Assembly (NCBI GenBank): GCA_030248195.1
Contig: JASAND010006862.1
Location: 57,314 to 121,313 of the forward strand
Origin: Trissonchulus latispiculum
Lineage: Eukaryota > Nematoda > Enoplea > Enoplida > Ironidae
Length of the DNA: 64,000 bases
Direction: 5' to 3'
Shown here piece after piece: positions 27,952 to 38,916 of this stretch (the stretch's first letter is position 1; each line of letters opens with the position of its first letter). Under the pieces are notes generated by a model. The model saw only the letters and a list, made by a program, of their open reading frames with translations, made no database searches and was not told where the DNA came from. The position numbers and the translations under genes were made by a program.

Positions 27952-28030
27952 TAGGAATAGTAATAGTAATACTGATAACAATAGTAATAATACTGATAAC
28001 AGTGATTAAGTAGTAACCATAATAATAATA
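27838..28030. repeat. (TAA)n microsatellite
   Basis: Long TAA tract with CAATAGTAATACTGATAA interruptions. It sits exactly where the missing part of the polymerase gene would be expected, between the 3' ends of the late block and the polymerase remnant. Confidence 0.92.
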
Positions 28031-28051
28031 TTGATTATAGCATTTACATTG

Positions 28052-29093
28052 TTAATGCATATTTACTGCACAATGGCCAGTCAAACAGTACAGTGTAACC
28101 ATCATATTAGTAATTTCATGTACAACAAACTTAGTGTTAGGACGCTGTTGAAACGCCCATTCAATATGATCTTTGCTTTCAATATCGTCAATAAACCGAT
28201 CCAGTTCTGCTCTGCTGGAAATGAGGCGAGGTAAGGTAAACAGGGAAGTGTTGTTGCTGGCGTAGTAATATATCAATTCATCGTTCAGTATATTTCTGAG
28301 GATGAAACCAAACGAAACATTCCATTTAGACCTGTACTTGTGGTCTAGGAATACTGACAGGAGGGCTTTCTCTATTTCCTTCATGGACGTGGTCTTCAGG
28401 CGAAAGTTGTATTGGCGCATAAACTTCTTGATGATGTGGTGGGTTCTGATTTGATACCAGTTGGCTTGGTAAATCTCACTGGCATCTGGTGGAGGGTCAG
28501 TAGGGTCTTCCTCCAATGGATCTCCGCTGGTAGGTGGATGTTCCTTTTCAATATGTTCCTTGAGCCGGTCTTCTCTCAGGAATTTATCTCCACATTGTTC
28601 GCAAGGAAATGTTTCAGGATGGTTTCGTTTGATGTGGTTCTGTAGGTTCTGTGGTCGCTCAAATGATTTACTGCATTCTGGGCATATGATTGGTTGAGAA
28701 TGAGCAGTCTTCTTGTGGAGCCGTAGCTGTCGTTCATTAGGGAAAGTGATTCCACAAGTGTCGCAGGAAGTCGGTTGGTGTTGACGTCGAATGTGCTTCA
28801 GGAGGGCGTGATTTCGCTGGAAGGTTGATGAGCAAGTAGGGCATTCAAACTTTCCACGTGAACCTGAAACAGTTCAGCAACAAATAATATTTAACAATAC
28901 CTAAAATCTAAAAAACTATGAAATGTTCAAACTGTAATATGTAATGTTTAAAATTGTAATATGTACAACTGCTAAAAATGTGACGATCAAAATTTGAATG
29001 ACTAAAAAATACAACTCCTAAAATGCAATCATTAAAAATACAACGGATAAAAATGCTACAATTAAATATCTTACCATTTTCCACAAAATTCAT
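28052..29093 (-). pseudogene. Zinc-finger N-terminal part of Polinton polymerase, truncated, spliced
   Basis: Exon 1 is 29093-29075 (six codons plus one base), the intron 29074-28864 has GT-AG ends, and exon 2 is 28863-28052 and fully open. Exon 2 encodes four C2H2 fingers (F-E-C-P-T-C.., S-C-D-T-C.., I-C-P-E-C.., F-P-C-E-Q-C..), then the conserved N-terminal region of the Polinton polymerase (Q-A-N-W-Y-Q-I-R-T, Q-Y-N-F-R-L, S-F-G-F-I-L-R-N, Q-R-P-N-T-K-F). Similarity stops after I-T-N-M near 28110 and a stop follows at 28052. Exonuclease and palm domains are absent. As the open part is clean, it might still be expressed as a zinc-finger protein; I class it as a truncated gene. Confidence 0.85.
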
Positions 29094-31201
29094 TGTCACG
29101 GTGATGTAAAGTAAGTGAACAAATCTGGTGAAAGTCAATGTCAGTAGGGTTAATAAACCTACCAAACTTGCAATATATGTCTAAACTTTGCAGCATTCTT
29201 GTGCTAGGTTTCATAAAATAGGCTGTACACATATATCAATTTTGTATTGCCTTGTTCAGTTCATAGTTAGGAGTTAATTATTGAACAAATGTTGTATACT
29301 CTTTTTCTTTTAACTTTCAGCCTATTCCCAGTTTCACGTAATTGTTGTCATATTCATTACACACAAATTTTCATAGTCACCTTTAATTATTATTAACTAA
29401 TTAGTTAACCTATAATTATCAACAGGTGACCGAAGTTAGTTCATTATTACTTTATTACATAGGCACCATAATTAACCCAATATGTGTCAACAATCTTGCG
29501 TAATTGGAGACATAAAATTACCATTTTCAGCCATAGTTAACTTTAATAAATTATTACTAACTAATTAGCTAACTACTAAACAAAATTAGTTGACCGAAGT
29601 TAGTTCAACACATGCTCTTTACGTTGACATAAAACTTATCACATAAAGTTTTCCCAATCTTGCGTAATTGGAGACATAAAATTAAAATCACCCATTTTCA
29701 GCCAATTTTCATAGTCAACTTTAACCAATTATTACTAACTAATTAGTCAACCAATAATTACCAACAGGTGACCGAAGTTAGTTCACGGTTTGCTCTTTAC
29801 GTTGACACCAAAATTAGTATGATAAGTTTTCCCAATATTACGTAATTGCTGTCACAAAATTTTAATTTTCAACCAATGTTTATTGTTTACGTCTTTAATT
29901 TCAATGAGACAGGTGCAATCAAACTAGGTAAGGCGAATTGGTAAGAAACTTTAAAAAGGGAGAAAGATGACAGGTTTGAGTCCTCAGTATGCTAAAGATA
30001 TGATAACACTAGAAGGCTGCTAGCAGGGAGAAAAAATTTTAAACAAGCAGGAGTAGAGGGAGAAAGACTTTTGACAGGTTTGAGTTCTCAGTATGCTAAA
30101 GATATGATCACGCTAGAAGGCTGCTAATAAGGAGAAAATTTTAAACAAGCAGGGAGAGAAAGGCTTTTGACAGGTTTGAGTCCTCAGTATGCTAAAGATA
30201 TGATAACGCTAGAAGGCAGCTAATAGGGAGAAAGACTTTTGACAGCTTTGAGTCCTCAGTGTGCTAAAGATATGATAACACTATCAGGCTGCTAGCTGGG
30301 AGAAAATTTTTAAACAAGCAGGCAGCTAGCAGGGAGAAAGACTTTTGACAGGTTGGAGTCCTCAGTATGCTAAAGATATGATAGGACTAGAAGGCTGCTA
30401 ATGGATTTTAAACAAGCAGGGAGAGAAAAACTTTTGACAGGTTTGAGTCCTCAGTATGCTAAAGATATGATAACACTAGAAGGCAGCTAGAGGAAAAAAC
30501 TAGCAGGCAGCTAATAGAGAAAAAATTTTAAACAAGCAGGCAGCTAGCAGGGAGAAAGACTTTTGACAGGTTGGAGTCCTCAGTATGCTAAAGATATGCT
30601 AACACTCGAAGGCTGCTAACATCAATATATTCTGAAGTACGTAACTAACAATCTTGTCTTCTTTAAGTGTTTGTTTCCTGTCTTCCGTTTCAAGGTTAAT
30701 ACAAAGGTCCAGATGAAGAAATTCAATAAGGAGATGCAAGAAATGGAAAATTTTAGTTGTTAAGGGAAAGAAAATAATTTGCAATAATATTTTTGGTCTA
30801 TACGATGCTGAGATAGATAGGTAAGAATCTATTGGCAAACAGTCAGGTAAATAAAAAGTTTGAAAAAAGTTTGAAAATGTTACTTGATTAATTTATGTAC
30901 TTAATTAGGCATATAATTAATAAACACTAATTAGGCAGGTAAACTAACTATAGTTAGAATACTTAAAGTTAAATACAACTAGGTACAAATACGTAGACAA
31001 TATAGTCCAATAACACTGTGTTAAAAATTTAATACAATGTTACAAAGCTTAAATCCAAGCTAAGAAAATTGGCCAATAATGACCTTGAGAGACATCTGCC
31101 TCCATGATTAATGACCTTACCTGTATGATTAATGACCCCCAAAGTGAATCCAAAGATACACCTGTACAAACGCGGTCCCATTTCATCTCTCCTATACTAC
31201 T
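28858..31201. repeat. Right terminal inverted repeat of element B (about 2.34 kb)
   Basis: Inverted copy of 15874-18127. Exon 1 differs from the left copy by a 9-base length difference (ATGAATTCCG versus ATGAATTTTGTGGAAAATG), which keeps the same splice phase. Confidence 0.92.
29960..30620. repeat. Tandem repeat in right inverted repeat, 7 copies
   Basis: Mirror of 16466-17040, with core TTTGACAGGTTTGAGTCCTCAGTATGCTAAAGATATGATAACACTAGAAGGCTGC. Copy spacing differs from the left array, so the two arrays have rearranged independently. Confidence 0.85.
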
Positions 31202-31431
31202 AAGAGGAAATAATCCAATTGCATGTCTGCTTTAGTGCTTTGTTAAAATAATTTTCGTTATCAAAATTTTGTACTTTTCGACATTCCTGCAACTTGCACA
31301 ATGTTTGTTTTTCTTTTTGCTTCCTCCAGTCAATGGCGATGGTCTTTGGCGGCGCGTTTCCGGTGCAGCTAGTTTAGTTTCGATTAAATGCATAAAACTT
31401 TGTTTTCAAAAATACGCTTACTTTGAGTGTG

Positions 31432-32160
31432 CTAAAATCGACCGGTCCACCCTTGCTGTTGTGTTTTGCCTTTTGTGTTGATGACTGGCTGGCTGTGGCC
31501 TATGCTGTCCTGCTGGGTTGCACCCGACCCGGGTCCCGTGGAAATCGCCCTGGCATCGGAGACAGCGTGTTCCACCTGGCGGACAAACAAAATGGCCTGC
31601 TCCAAGGTTAGCTCAGGTTCATGAGCAACCTCTCCCTGGTCAGGGGACTCCCTGTTTTCTCCACGAGTTGGTCCCACAACAAGTCCTCCTCCAGGTCCCG
31701 GTACTCGCATGGGACGATGAGCCGCCGAAGCTCGGAAACCCAATCGTCCATTCGTAGGGACCCTCGGCCGCACTCCCTGAACTTCACCTGGCCGCTACCA
31801 CATTTTTCCGGGGCACTAAATGGGATTGGAGCCGTTCCAGGACCGCCTTCAGTGACATTTGGGCTTAGAGTAGTACACCCGTTGCCCTTCACCACACAGC
31901 CAATGCAAAAGGAGGACCACCTGGCGGATTCCAGGAAAGCTTCCACAGAGACCCCAGAGGAGACCGGATACGTTTGGAACGTATTGGCCCACTTTTTCCA
32001 TGGCACCGGGGTCCCCTGGCTGAGCCAGGAAAGTTGCTGACAGAGGCAGCCGATCCATTTGTCTTCTTCTCTTCCGTCCACGTCTTCTTCGCCTTCGGTT
32101 TCTTCGCCTTCGGTTTCTTCGCCTTCGGTTTCTTCGCATTCCGGATCGTCAGACTACGGC
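31432..32160 (-). pseudogene. Retrotransposon Gag relic (Gypsy-like)
   Basis: On the minus strand an acidic (E-T-E-G-E)n repeat (15-base tandem repeat, 32081-32140) is followed by a helical Gag pattern: D-D-W-V-S-E-L-R-R-L..C-E-Y-R-D-L-E-E-D-L-L-W-D-Q-L-V..T-R-E-R-L-L. After a frame change near 31610 it continues L-T-L-E-Q-A-I-L-F-V-R-Q-V-E-H-A. No zinc knuckle, protease or polymerase part was found. Degenerate fragment. Confidence 0.65.
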
Positions 32161-32186
32161 GCTCTTTTCTCCACCCAGAACACCAG

Positions 32187-32465
32187 GGCCGCGTTGCAAA
32201 AGATTCTCCTAAGCCTAGGAGCGCTCCTAAGATCGACTTAGGTGGTCACTTAGAAGAATTGGGTTTCAAAAAATTCTCCTAAGCTAGGAGTGCTATCCAC
32301 CACTCCTAACTTTTCTCCTAAGTCGGCAGCTGCGCCAGCTATACTTAGGAGAAATCTTTTGAAACGGGTTTAGGAGGTCTCCTAACTTCCTCCCAGACAG
32401 CTCCCAGACATCCTCCTAAGTAGCCTCCTAGGAGGGTACTTAGGAGAATCCTTTGCAACGCGGCC
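32187..32465. mobile_element. Palindromic MITE, copy 1 (GGCCGCGTTGCAAAAGATTC ends)
   Basis: Terminal inverted repeats GGCCGCGTTGCAAAAGATTCTCCTAAG, rich in internal CTCCTAAG/CTTAGGAG palindromes, flanked on both sides by CAG. A second copy lies at 50466-50756. Non-coding. Confidence 0.85.
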
Positions 32466-32670
32466 CAGATATAGTGCTTCTTAAATGGCAAGAAAAGTCG
32501 GTAAAATTAACTTTACTGGAAGACAAGCACTCTGACTGACAATGAAAAGTTTGGGCTTTATATAGGCTCCAGTTACATAATATGCAAATTACTTATGCAA
32601 ATTAGTTTATTCACATGAAAGTCAAACTGTCATCATTTTTGTTCTAGAGCTACACAAATCCTATGCTTAA

Positions 32671-33651
32671 GGTGGTGATTCCTTTTGGGCACATATTGTT
32701 ATTTGGTGGCGTAAATCATGATGAAATTTGATGAAACTTTCCGAAATAAGTTCTTTTAGCGTTCTAACACCATCCGCGCAATCCCGATTCAAAAATTCGA
32801 GATTTCCGGTCAGAGTGGTTTTTCCCAATTTCTGAACGTTTAGTACCAGCTATACAGTTGTGACTATATGCATTCGAAAGACCTCATTGAGCTTCATATT
32901 CTTGCTTTTTAAAGCAAGTTTCTAACTTTTCTCTACCGTGAGATATAGCCGATTTTCTTGTTTTGGCGTCGAAAACTTGTCATTTTTGCAGAAATCAAAT
33001 AATCCAACATTTCTTGAACTATGCAAGTCGTAAAATCAAACTAAGGGCGTCGATCTGAAGGTCTCACAGGGACAAATTATCCGACGCATGATCGTCTTCC
33101 AACTGCTATCCTGTAGGCTGCTATCATAAAAAATGTAGTTTTTGCAAAAACACGACCAATTTTTTTCCAAAGATTGTGGAGCATTCGCCATGCAATCTGG
33201 AGGGCTGCTACTGAACAAATGTGTTCTGCACAAATATACCCAGGGACGATTTTTAGTTGCCCCGATTGCTGCTTTCTAGCTAAAGTAATCGCTTGACAAA
33301 TTTGGAAAAAGTAGGCAAAATCCAGGTTACGCACACATTTCAGCTTATTTCTGTGTAACGAAGAGCGATTTCACAAAAAATAAAAAATCGTCCCCAGCTA
33401 TTTGATGGAGGTATCGAATGATATAACTGATGTCTTGCGAAAAAATTTACTTGAGTCTGCAAAAATTCTGGAAAATTATACTTCTTCTAAAATGTGCTAA
33501 AAATATTTTAGAAAAGCAACATTAGTTTCGTGGCATGCATTAAAAAGAGAAAATGTCAAGCTACATTTTGATATAAAAATGGCTTTTTAACTCCAAGTAA
33601 TGAATGAGTAATAATGGTGCAAACTTAATGTGACCAAAGGGAATCACCACC
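32671..33651. mobile_element. TTAA-flanked non-autonomous DNA transposon
   Basis: Inverted ends GGTGGTGATTCCYTTTGG(K)CACAT, each bordered by TTAA (32667-32670 and 33652-33655). TTAA duplications are typical of piggyBac-like and some other superfamilies. About 1 kb with no transposase frame. Confidence 0.8.
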
Positions 33652-33655
33652 TTAA

Positions 33656-35028
33656 CTTCATACCAGTAAAAATAGCAGTTGTCTGCAGTTGCCAGAAAAC
33701 AAGTTTGGATGTCATAGAAAATTTTCATGCAAAACTTTGTCTTAGTGTGTCGTCTACATTTTAACGTAAACGAAGGGAAAGTTTGTGTTTAGTGAGTATT
33801 GGTGGTTTTTGCAACCATTATTCTGCAGAGTGCTGATCTTGCGACATTAACTAGAATTGTCAAGGATGATCATATTTTGACCTTAGTAGTGGTACCTTCA
33901 CATTGGTTTCTATGACGTCCTTCTAAGGGTACTGGAGTGATACTAAGCAATTTTTAAGTAACAAAGTTACAAGATAATTAAAGCAAGGTTTACATAGACA
34001 CTTAGTAGTATCCCCGCCACAGGTTTATCCTATCTTACAATACTGACTGCTAAGTAGCACTTGAGAGTTTTAGTATACAGCATTGTCTACATGAAAGTCC
34101 AAAAGGTGTTTGCTGAAACGATTTTTATTAGTGCCTACAATACATACTAAATATAACGCAAATATTTAAACTATACTAAATCAGATTTTACTAGTCTGTC
34201 CCTGGCAAAGGTGGGCATTTCACTCACGTTCACCGCCTCCCTGTCTTCAGGCTAGCGCCATCTCCCGCCTCCCCCTCTCGTAACCGAGCCCGACCCCGGC
34301 GGACCGGAAGGGTTGTTAAAAAGGGCGGCCACATCTATGGGCGCCATTCCAACACACAATAGACGGAAGCATCGGCTGTGCACTCCACAGCCGCATGTGT
34401 TGATAGCACAGATCCGTGGAGTCACGCTCAAAATAGACTCCAACTAAAACGGCCAAATTCTCGTGCCAGAGTTAGATAGCTGGTGATCTTCCTGCACCAT
34501 TTCGACCTAAAACAAATTTAAAGCAAATTTTTTTGAGTTATTGTAAGAAGAATAAGCAACCTTTAATACTATACTAGTTCTTTTCTAATACCATTATAAT
34601 ATCTTCTAATTCCAATATCGTCAGTCTTACATGTCGAAACTGGTTGGAGTTTCAATCCGTGAGTATCAGCTCAAATGTCATTCTTTTACTTGCAAGCTAT
34701 CTATATCGACAAAGCAATCATAACGCGGGGCCTATTGTCACAGGCGAGGTAAGTGTTAAAAAGCTGAAATCCTCCACCACCCTCAACTTGAGACTTGAGA
34801 AGACTAACGTTAAGCCATCATTTTGACACCGTTAGAGATAGGGTTCAAACAAGTATTCGGAAACAGCTCTATGGTTACAAATGGATTGATTAAGTATAAA
34901 AATTACACAAACACTATATAGTAGCTCAATTTTCTTTTACGTTTTGCTTTGTTATAATGCATAACTAAGACGCGGTAAAATGCGGGTGAGTTTGGTAAGG
35001 TTAATTATTAATAACTTTTCAAAATTAC
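33656..35028. other. Host DNA, no gene recognised
   Basis: Open frames here are short and unconvincing. I see no coding or repeat signal beyond ordinary AT-rich sequence. Confidence 0.4.
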
Positions 35029-35645
35029 CTGTGCCTGATCGTCGAAGGCTGCGCAATACATGAGGCAGCTTTGATTTTCTGGAATCCTTTGTACGATGCA
35101 GACATCGTGAAAACGACGTCCACAGGGACCTGTCATCGTACTGCAATTATCAGATTCATCCAGACAAAAATTACAAGTCTGTTAGTGTTGGAGGCGGCTG
35201 TCATGTTGTTTGCTGCGGCACTGTTGTTATCGATGACATATCGAACATTCGGCTCTTGAGTGGCTAGCTTCTGTATTATTCGAGTTGCTAGAGTTAGTGA
35301 CTATGCTGTTGGTACTACCAGCAGCAAAGTTGATGACTCTTCCAATGGGGTGGTTGGACTGAGAGGTTGACAGACGTAACTGGTAAATGGCATTTGTGTG
35401 CCCGATCACATTCATTGACGGTATCTCCACGGAAACAACATCATCATCGTCTTCATCATCAGAAATGATAGCAGTACTTCCAGTGGTATCGTCTCCCACC
35501 TAATTTTATTATCAACGGACGTAGCGTAGTCAACGGACGCTGCAGACTGGTGGTCTTCTTTGCCTGGATGTGTTGCTGCTGAGCCCCTTTCGTGAACAAC
35601 GCTTAACGTGGCCCCAACGGGTAGTATTAGTTTGAAGAAGACCAT
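35029..35645 (-). CDS. Possible host gene fragment with RING-H2-like exon
   Basis: A 150-base segment (35178-35029, minus strand) has an AG acceptor (CTAACAG) and a GT donor (CACAG|GTAATT). It encodes C-N-F-C..C-G-R-R-F-H-D-V-C-I..C-L-M-Y-C, close to a RING-H2 pattern, but with Arg where the first His should be and one extra residue in the last Cys pair. Upstream (35645-35227) lie acidic/Ser-rich frames including a D-D-E-D-D-D-D run and a C-S-I-C-H, which I cannot join cleanly. It may be a decayed RING gene or chance. Confidence 0.3.
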
Positions 35646-38600
35646 GGCTAATGTAGACGTTGTAAGTACGTAAATGACGTACTGAAGCCTGCTGCCAAAT
35701 GAATGCTCTAGCCTGCTTACGCTCCCTTAAATAGTATCTGTTGCCGGTGATGTCAATATTTTTAGCGCTAAGATGATTCTATTATGGCTGCCTTTAATGT
35801 CTTTTAGTTACGTTTTTGCCTTCTTCATATGACAGTCTACTCTCTCGTAATAATAGTAATTAATAATAAATAATAAGTAATAAGTAAAGTAATCACTAAT
35901 AGTGCCGTAATTTCTACTGCTTTTCATTATGTTAGCTAAACCTTTGCTTCTAAGCAACAAATGTGACAAACTTTTTAGCCAATTACGTAGGTACAGTCAG
36001 AATTTAGAGGGCAAATTCGGGGAATTGAGCAATTGCAAGGAAGTGACAAGACAAGTTTTGGGGCGGGCAAGAAAGTTACGGCAGCTGTTGTAAGTTGAAA
36101 AGTGGTGAGGGTACTAGGTAGAGTCTTACAGGTAAGCAAATTCCTGGAATTAGTGAGAAACTCAAAAGTACTGCAACAGGCAAAAAGGCTGTTGGAGCTG
36201 TCATGATCACAGCTTAAAGGACTCTGACATCCTCTGTTGGGCAATGAGTAGAAATTTTTGAGAGGAATAGAGTTGCTCGGTTCTATAAAAACCAGCTACA
36301 TTACGTCCAACTTCATCTATTTTAGAAAACAATGTTAGTGCAAACCTTAGATAGAAAATACTGCTAACGCTTATCTTAATAATGCCTTAATGAAAGTTGT
36401 TTTATTAATGATAGCCACAATAATGATACACGCACACACAATCAAGAATGTTAGTGTACACTTCAAAAACCCAGCAATAGGGGACTGAGCAGTGGTAAGA
36501 CACTCGGACAACGCTGGCAGAGGAACAATAGGTTTTCTCAAATAAATAACCCACAATCACTAAAAAGTTTATACTTTAAATTGCACAGTACTAAAAGGGA
36601 AAATAATTACAAACCAAGCAGCACAAAAAAAGCACAAACAAACTAAAAAAGAATTTTATGTAGTTGAAAGGCACCACGCAAACTACAGAGTAAGAATTTG
36701 AGAAACCAAGCTCATACTTAGCCACATTACACTGAAAGGTTTGTATGTATTTAAGGATACAACATTACTGCAATAATAACAAGGGTTGTAAATATGAAAC
36801 AAAGCAGAATAGACTTGTAAAAAGTATAGTTTTAAATAATAGTTTGAGGTTCTAAAAGACAAAAAGTCTTCCTATTTGATGCTTCGCTAAGACGAGGTAG
36901 CAGAAGCCCAGAAGAAAGATATAAGGTGGGTATCTGAGGAAAACGTTATGACAAGCTACCCAACTTTACGGTTAAAGGCGGGTGTACGTAAAATCATTTG
37001 CTATCTTGTTGTAAAGTTAATAATTTTCACCTTAAATTTTCTACATTTTCAGGTAACAAAGGCGGCAATCACAGTTGGACATTGGGGGAAGGGGAGAAAT
37101 TTTCCCTTCCCTCAGCGAAGTCGTTCACATGAGGTCGCGAAAATGCTCCCACAAGGGGTAAGAAAATTGTCCAAAAATAGGTTTCACGACGCCGGACTTT
37201 TTCACTTAGAACTTCTATTTTTGCTAAACAACAGTCCGAAAAACGTGTTTTCGCTAAAAATCGCAGTTTTTTAAAAATGCAAAACTCGCTAAAAAGACGC
37301 TTTTTACAGTACGCTTAGAGAAAATCACTGTCACAAGGGGTACCCAAATTTGCTTCCACAAGGGTCAGTGAAATTTAACCTCCCGTTCAGGTATGGCAGC
37401 AAGTTGCAATCGATGAGTTTATATTTATTTTATGCTACTGTATGACTAAGCAGGGTGTAGAATTGATTGCTAATTTAGGATGCATTACTAAGCAGTGAAC
37501 AGCTGTCTTGCAATGAGTGTTGCTGACTGTTCCTGGTACGTGGCTAGGCATGCACCAGCTATAAGGTTGGAAGACATGCGACAGTTATACTGCTACGAAA
37601 CGGATCAAATAACCTGTTACTTTCATAGCAATATTCAAAGATTCAATTCCCGATTTATTAAACACGGTATCCTAGATGCTTCCCATGCCATCAATAAGAA
37701 GTTGGAGGAGATTTTGGAAAGGAGATTAGGATTGGTCGTGCGGATAATTGAAGAAATGGATGTAGATATAACGAAGTATGGACCTGTCCTCGGAAAACCT
37801 ACATTCCTCTGCCAGAAATGCTAAAGAAAGCTGTAAACCAACGTACAGAATAACGACAACAAGTGTTTTTGGCAAGCCAACAACAAGCCATCCTGGCAGC
37901 GTTATTCTACATCGAAATCGAATGTAATAATGCCACAAACATTTTTATTAACAATTTCATCAGTGCTGTTGTGTTGCTGCGCACTCCTCTAAAACAAAGG
38001 TAATGATAAGTAAATAATATTCTGCGCCTAAGGTCAGCCCGCTCCCACGGCATCAGAGTTTTCCGGCTATCTGAGCGAAAACCGGGAAATCCGATTTTTC
38101 GGTTGCTCCCAGCCCTCCTCTATCCAAAACGGCAGTCTTTTTATTTTCCGTTGTTATGATTGCCAAAATTTAAACGGAGTTTTACAAAAACAGATCTTGC
38201 AATATCAATTGATCTTTAGTACGTACTGACACGTTGATCCAACATACCTATTGTTCTTGAAAACAAAATAATAATGGAATTATATGTTGATATTATAACA
38301 ATTCCACTTTAATACATTCCGGATCAGGTGAAATAAAAGTGATAATTGCAGTAAAATTATGATCAGCACTAACAGACCCTATTGTTAATCCTAGTATTGT
38401 TTGTTACCATAGAAGTGATAGGTGGCTGACTAGATATGTCTGAATCCCTTCCTCATTTGCTCATTGGAACAACAGTTTTACTTCTCATTGTTGGCGAAGA
38501 AGCACCTACGTCTATAAATTGCTAACATAGATTACCTACATTATAGAACTGAAACATTACCATCAAAAACGTATTTTGGTCAAGACATCGACTAATCGTC

Positions 38601-38912
38601 CTTGACTTGTCAATCGCTTTCTAGTATGTCTGGTCTGCAAGATACGGCTTATTAATGGCACTTAGACCAAATAAAATATAAGACTCCTTGCACAAAATCA
38701 GTTTTAAATTAATTAGATTAATCCTCAGTCAAACTCAATATTGGCATTTCCATTGCGCCAGCGGTTACTTTATTGTAGTCTAAAGGAATTAACGTTATAC
38801 TAGATTCCGATTAAATTAAAATTAAAATTTCTGAATTACAGATACAATCACATTAAAATATAACAAAAGTCATAATGTGACATAAACTTCCATGTGACTT
38901 GTGATTGCTCGT
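35646..38912. other. Host DNA, little recognised
   Basis: One 109-codon open frame at 37495-37824 (+) has protein-like composition with several Cys and an amphipathic helix (KKLEEILERRLGLVVRIIEEMD), but no family is recognised and no splice context is clear. The rest holds no feature I can support. Confidence 0.3.
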
Positions 38913-38916
38913 TTAA

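Larger units (their letters stand above)
15874..31201. mobile_element. Maverick/Polinton element B (15.3 kb, nearly all frames intact, polymerase truncated)
   Basis: The termini AGTAGTATAGGAGAGATGAAATGG occur in inverted orientation at 15874 and 31201, heading inverted repeats of about 2.3 kb. Inside is a full virion gene set: ATPase, integrase, two minor capsid genes, basic virion protein, major capsid protein and protease, all open. Accessory genes are a CARD protein, a TBP homologue, membrane/secreted Cys-rich proteins and unknowns. Only the N-terminal part of the polymerase gene remains. The flanking hexamers (CAGATT left, AAGAGG right) do not match, so no target duplication is visible. 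Terminal genes point inward, opposite to element A. Confidence 0.95.

Noticed and set aside
27760..27981. Poly-leucine frame on the minus strand
   Set aside because: Translation of the TAA/TTA microsatellite.
28908..29165. 85-codon minus-strand frame in the right TIR
   Set aside because: It only contains exon 1 by chance and reads on into the intron; the spliced gene explains it.
31849..32139. Arg-rich frame starting MRRNRRRRNRRRR
   Set aside because: Shadow of the acidic E-T-E-G-E repeat of the Gag relic in another frame.
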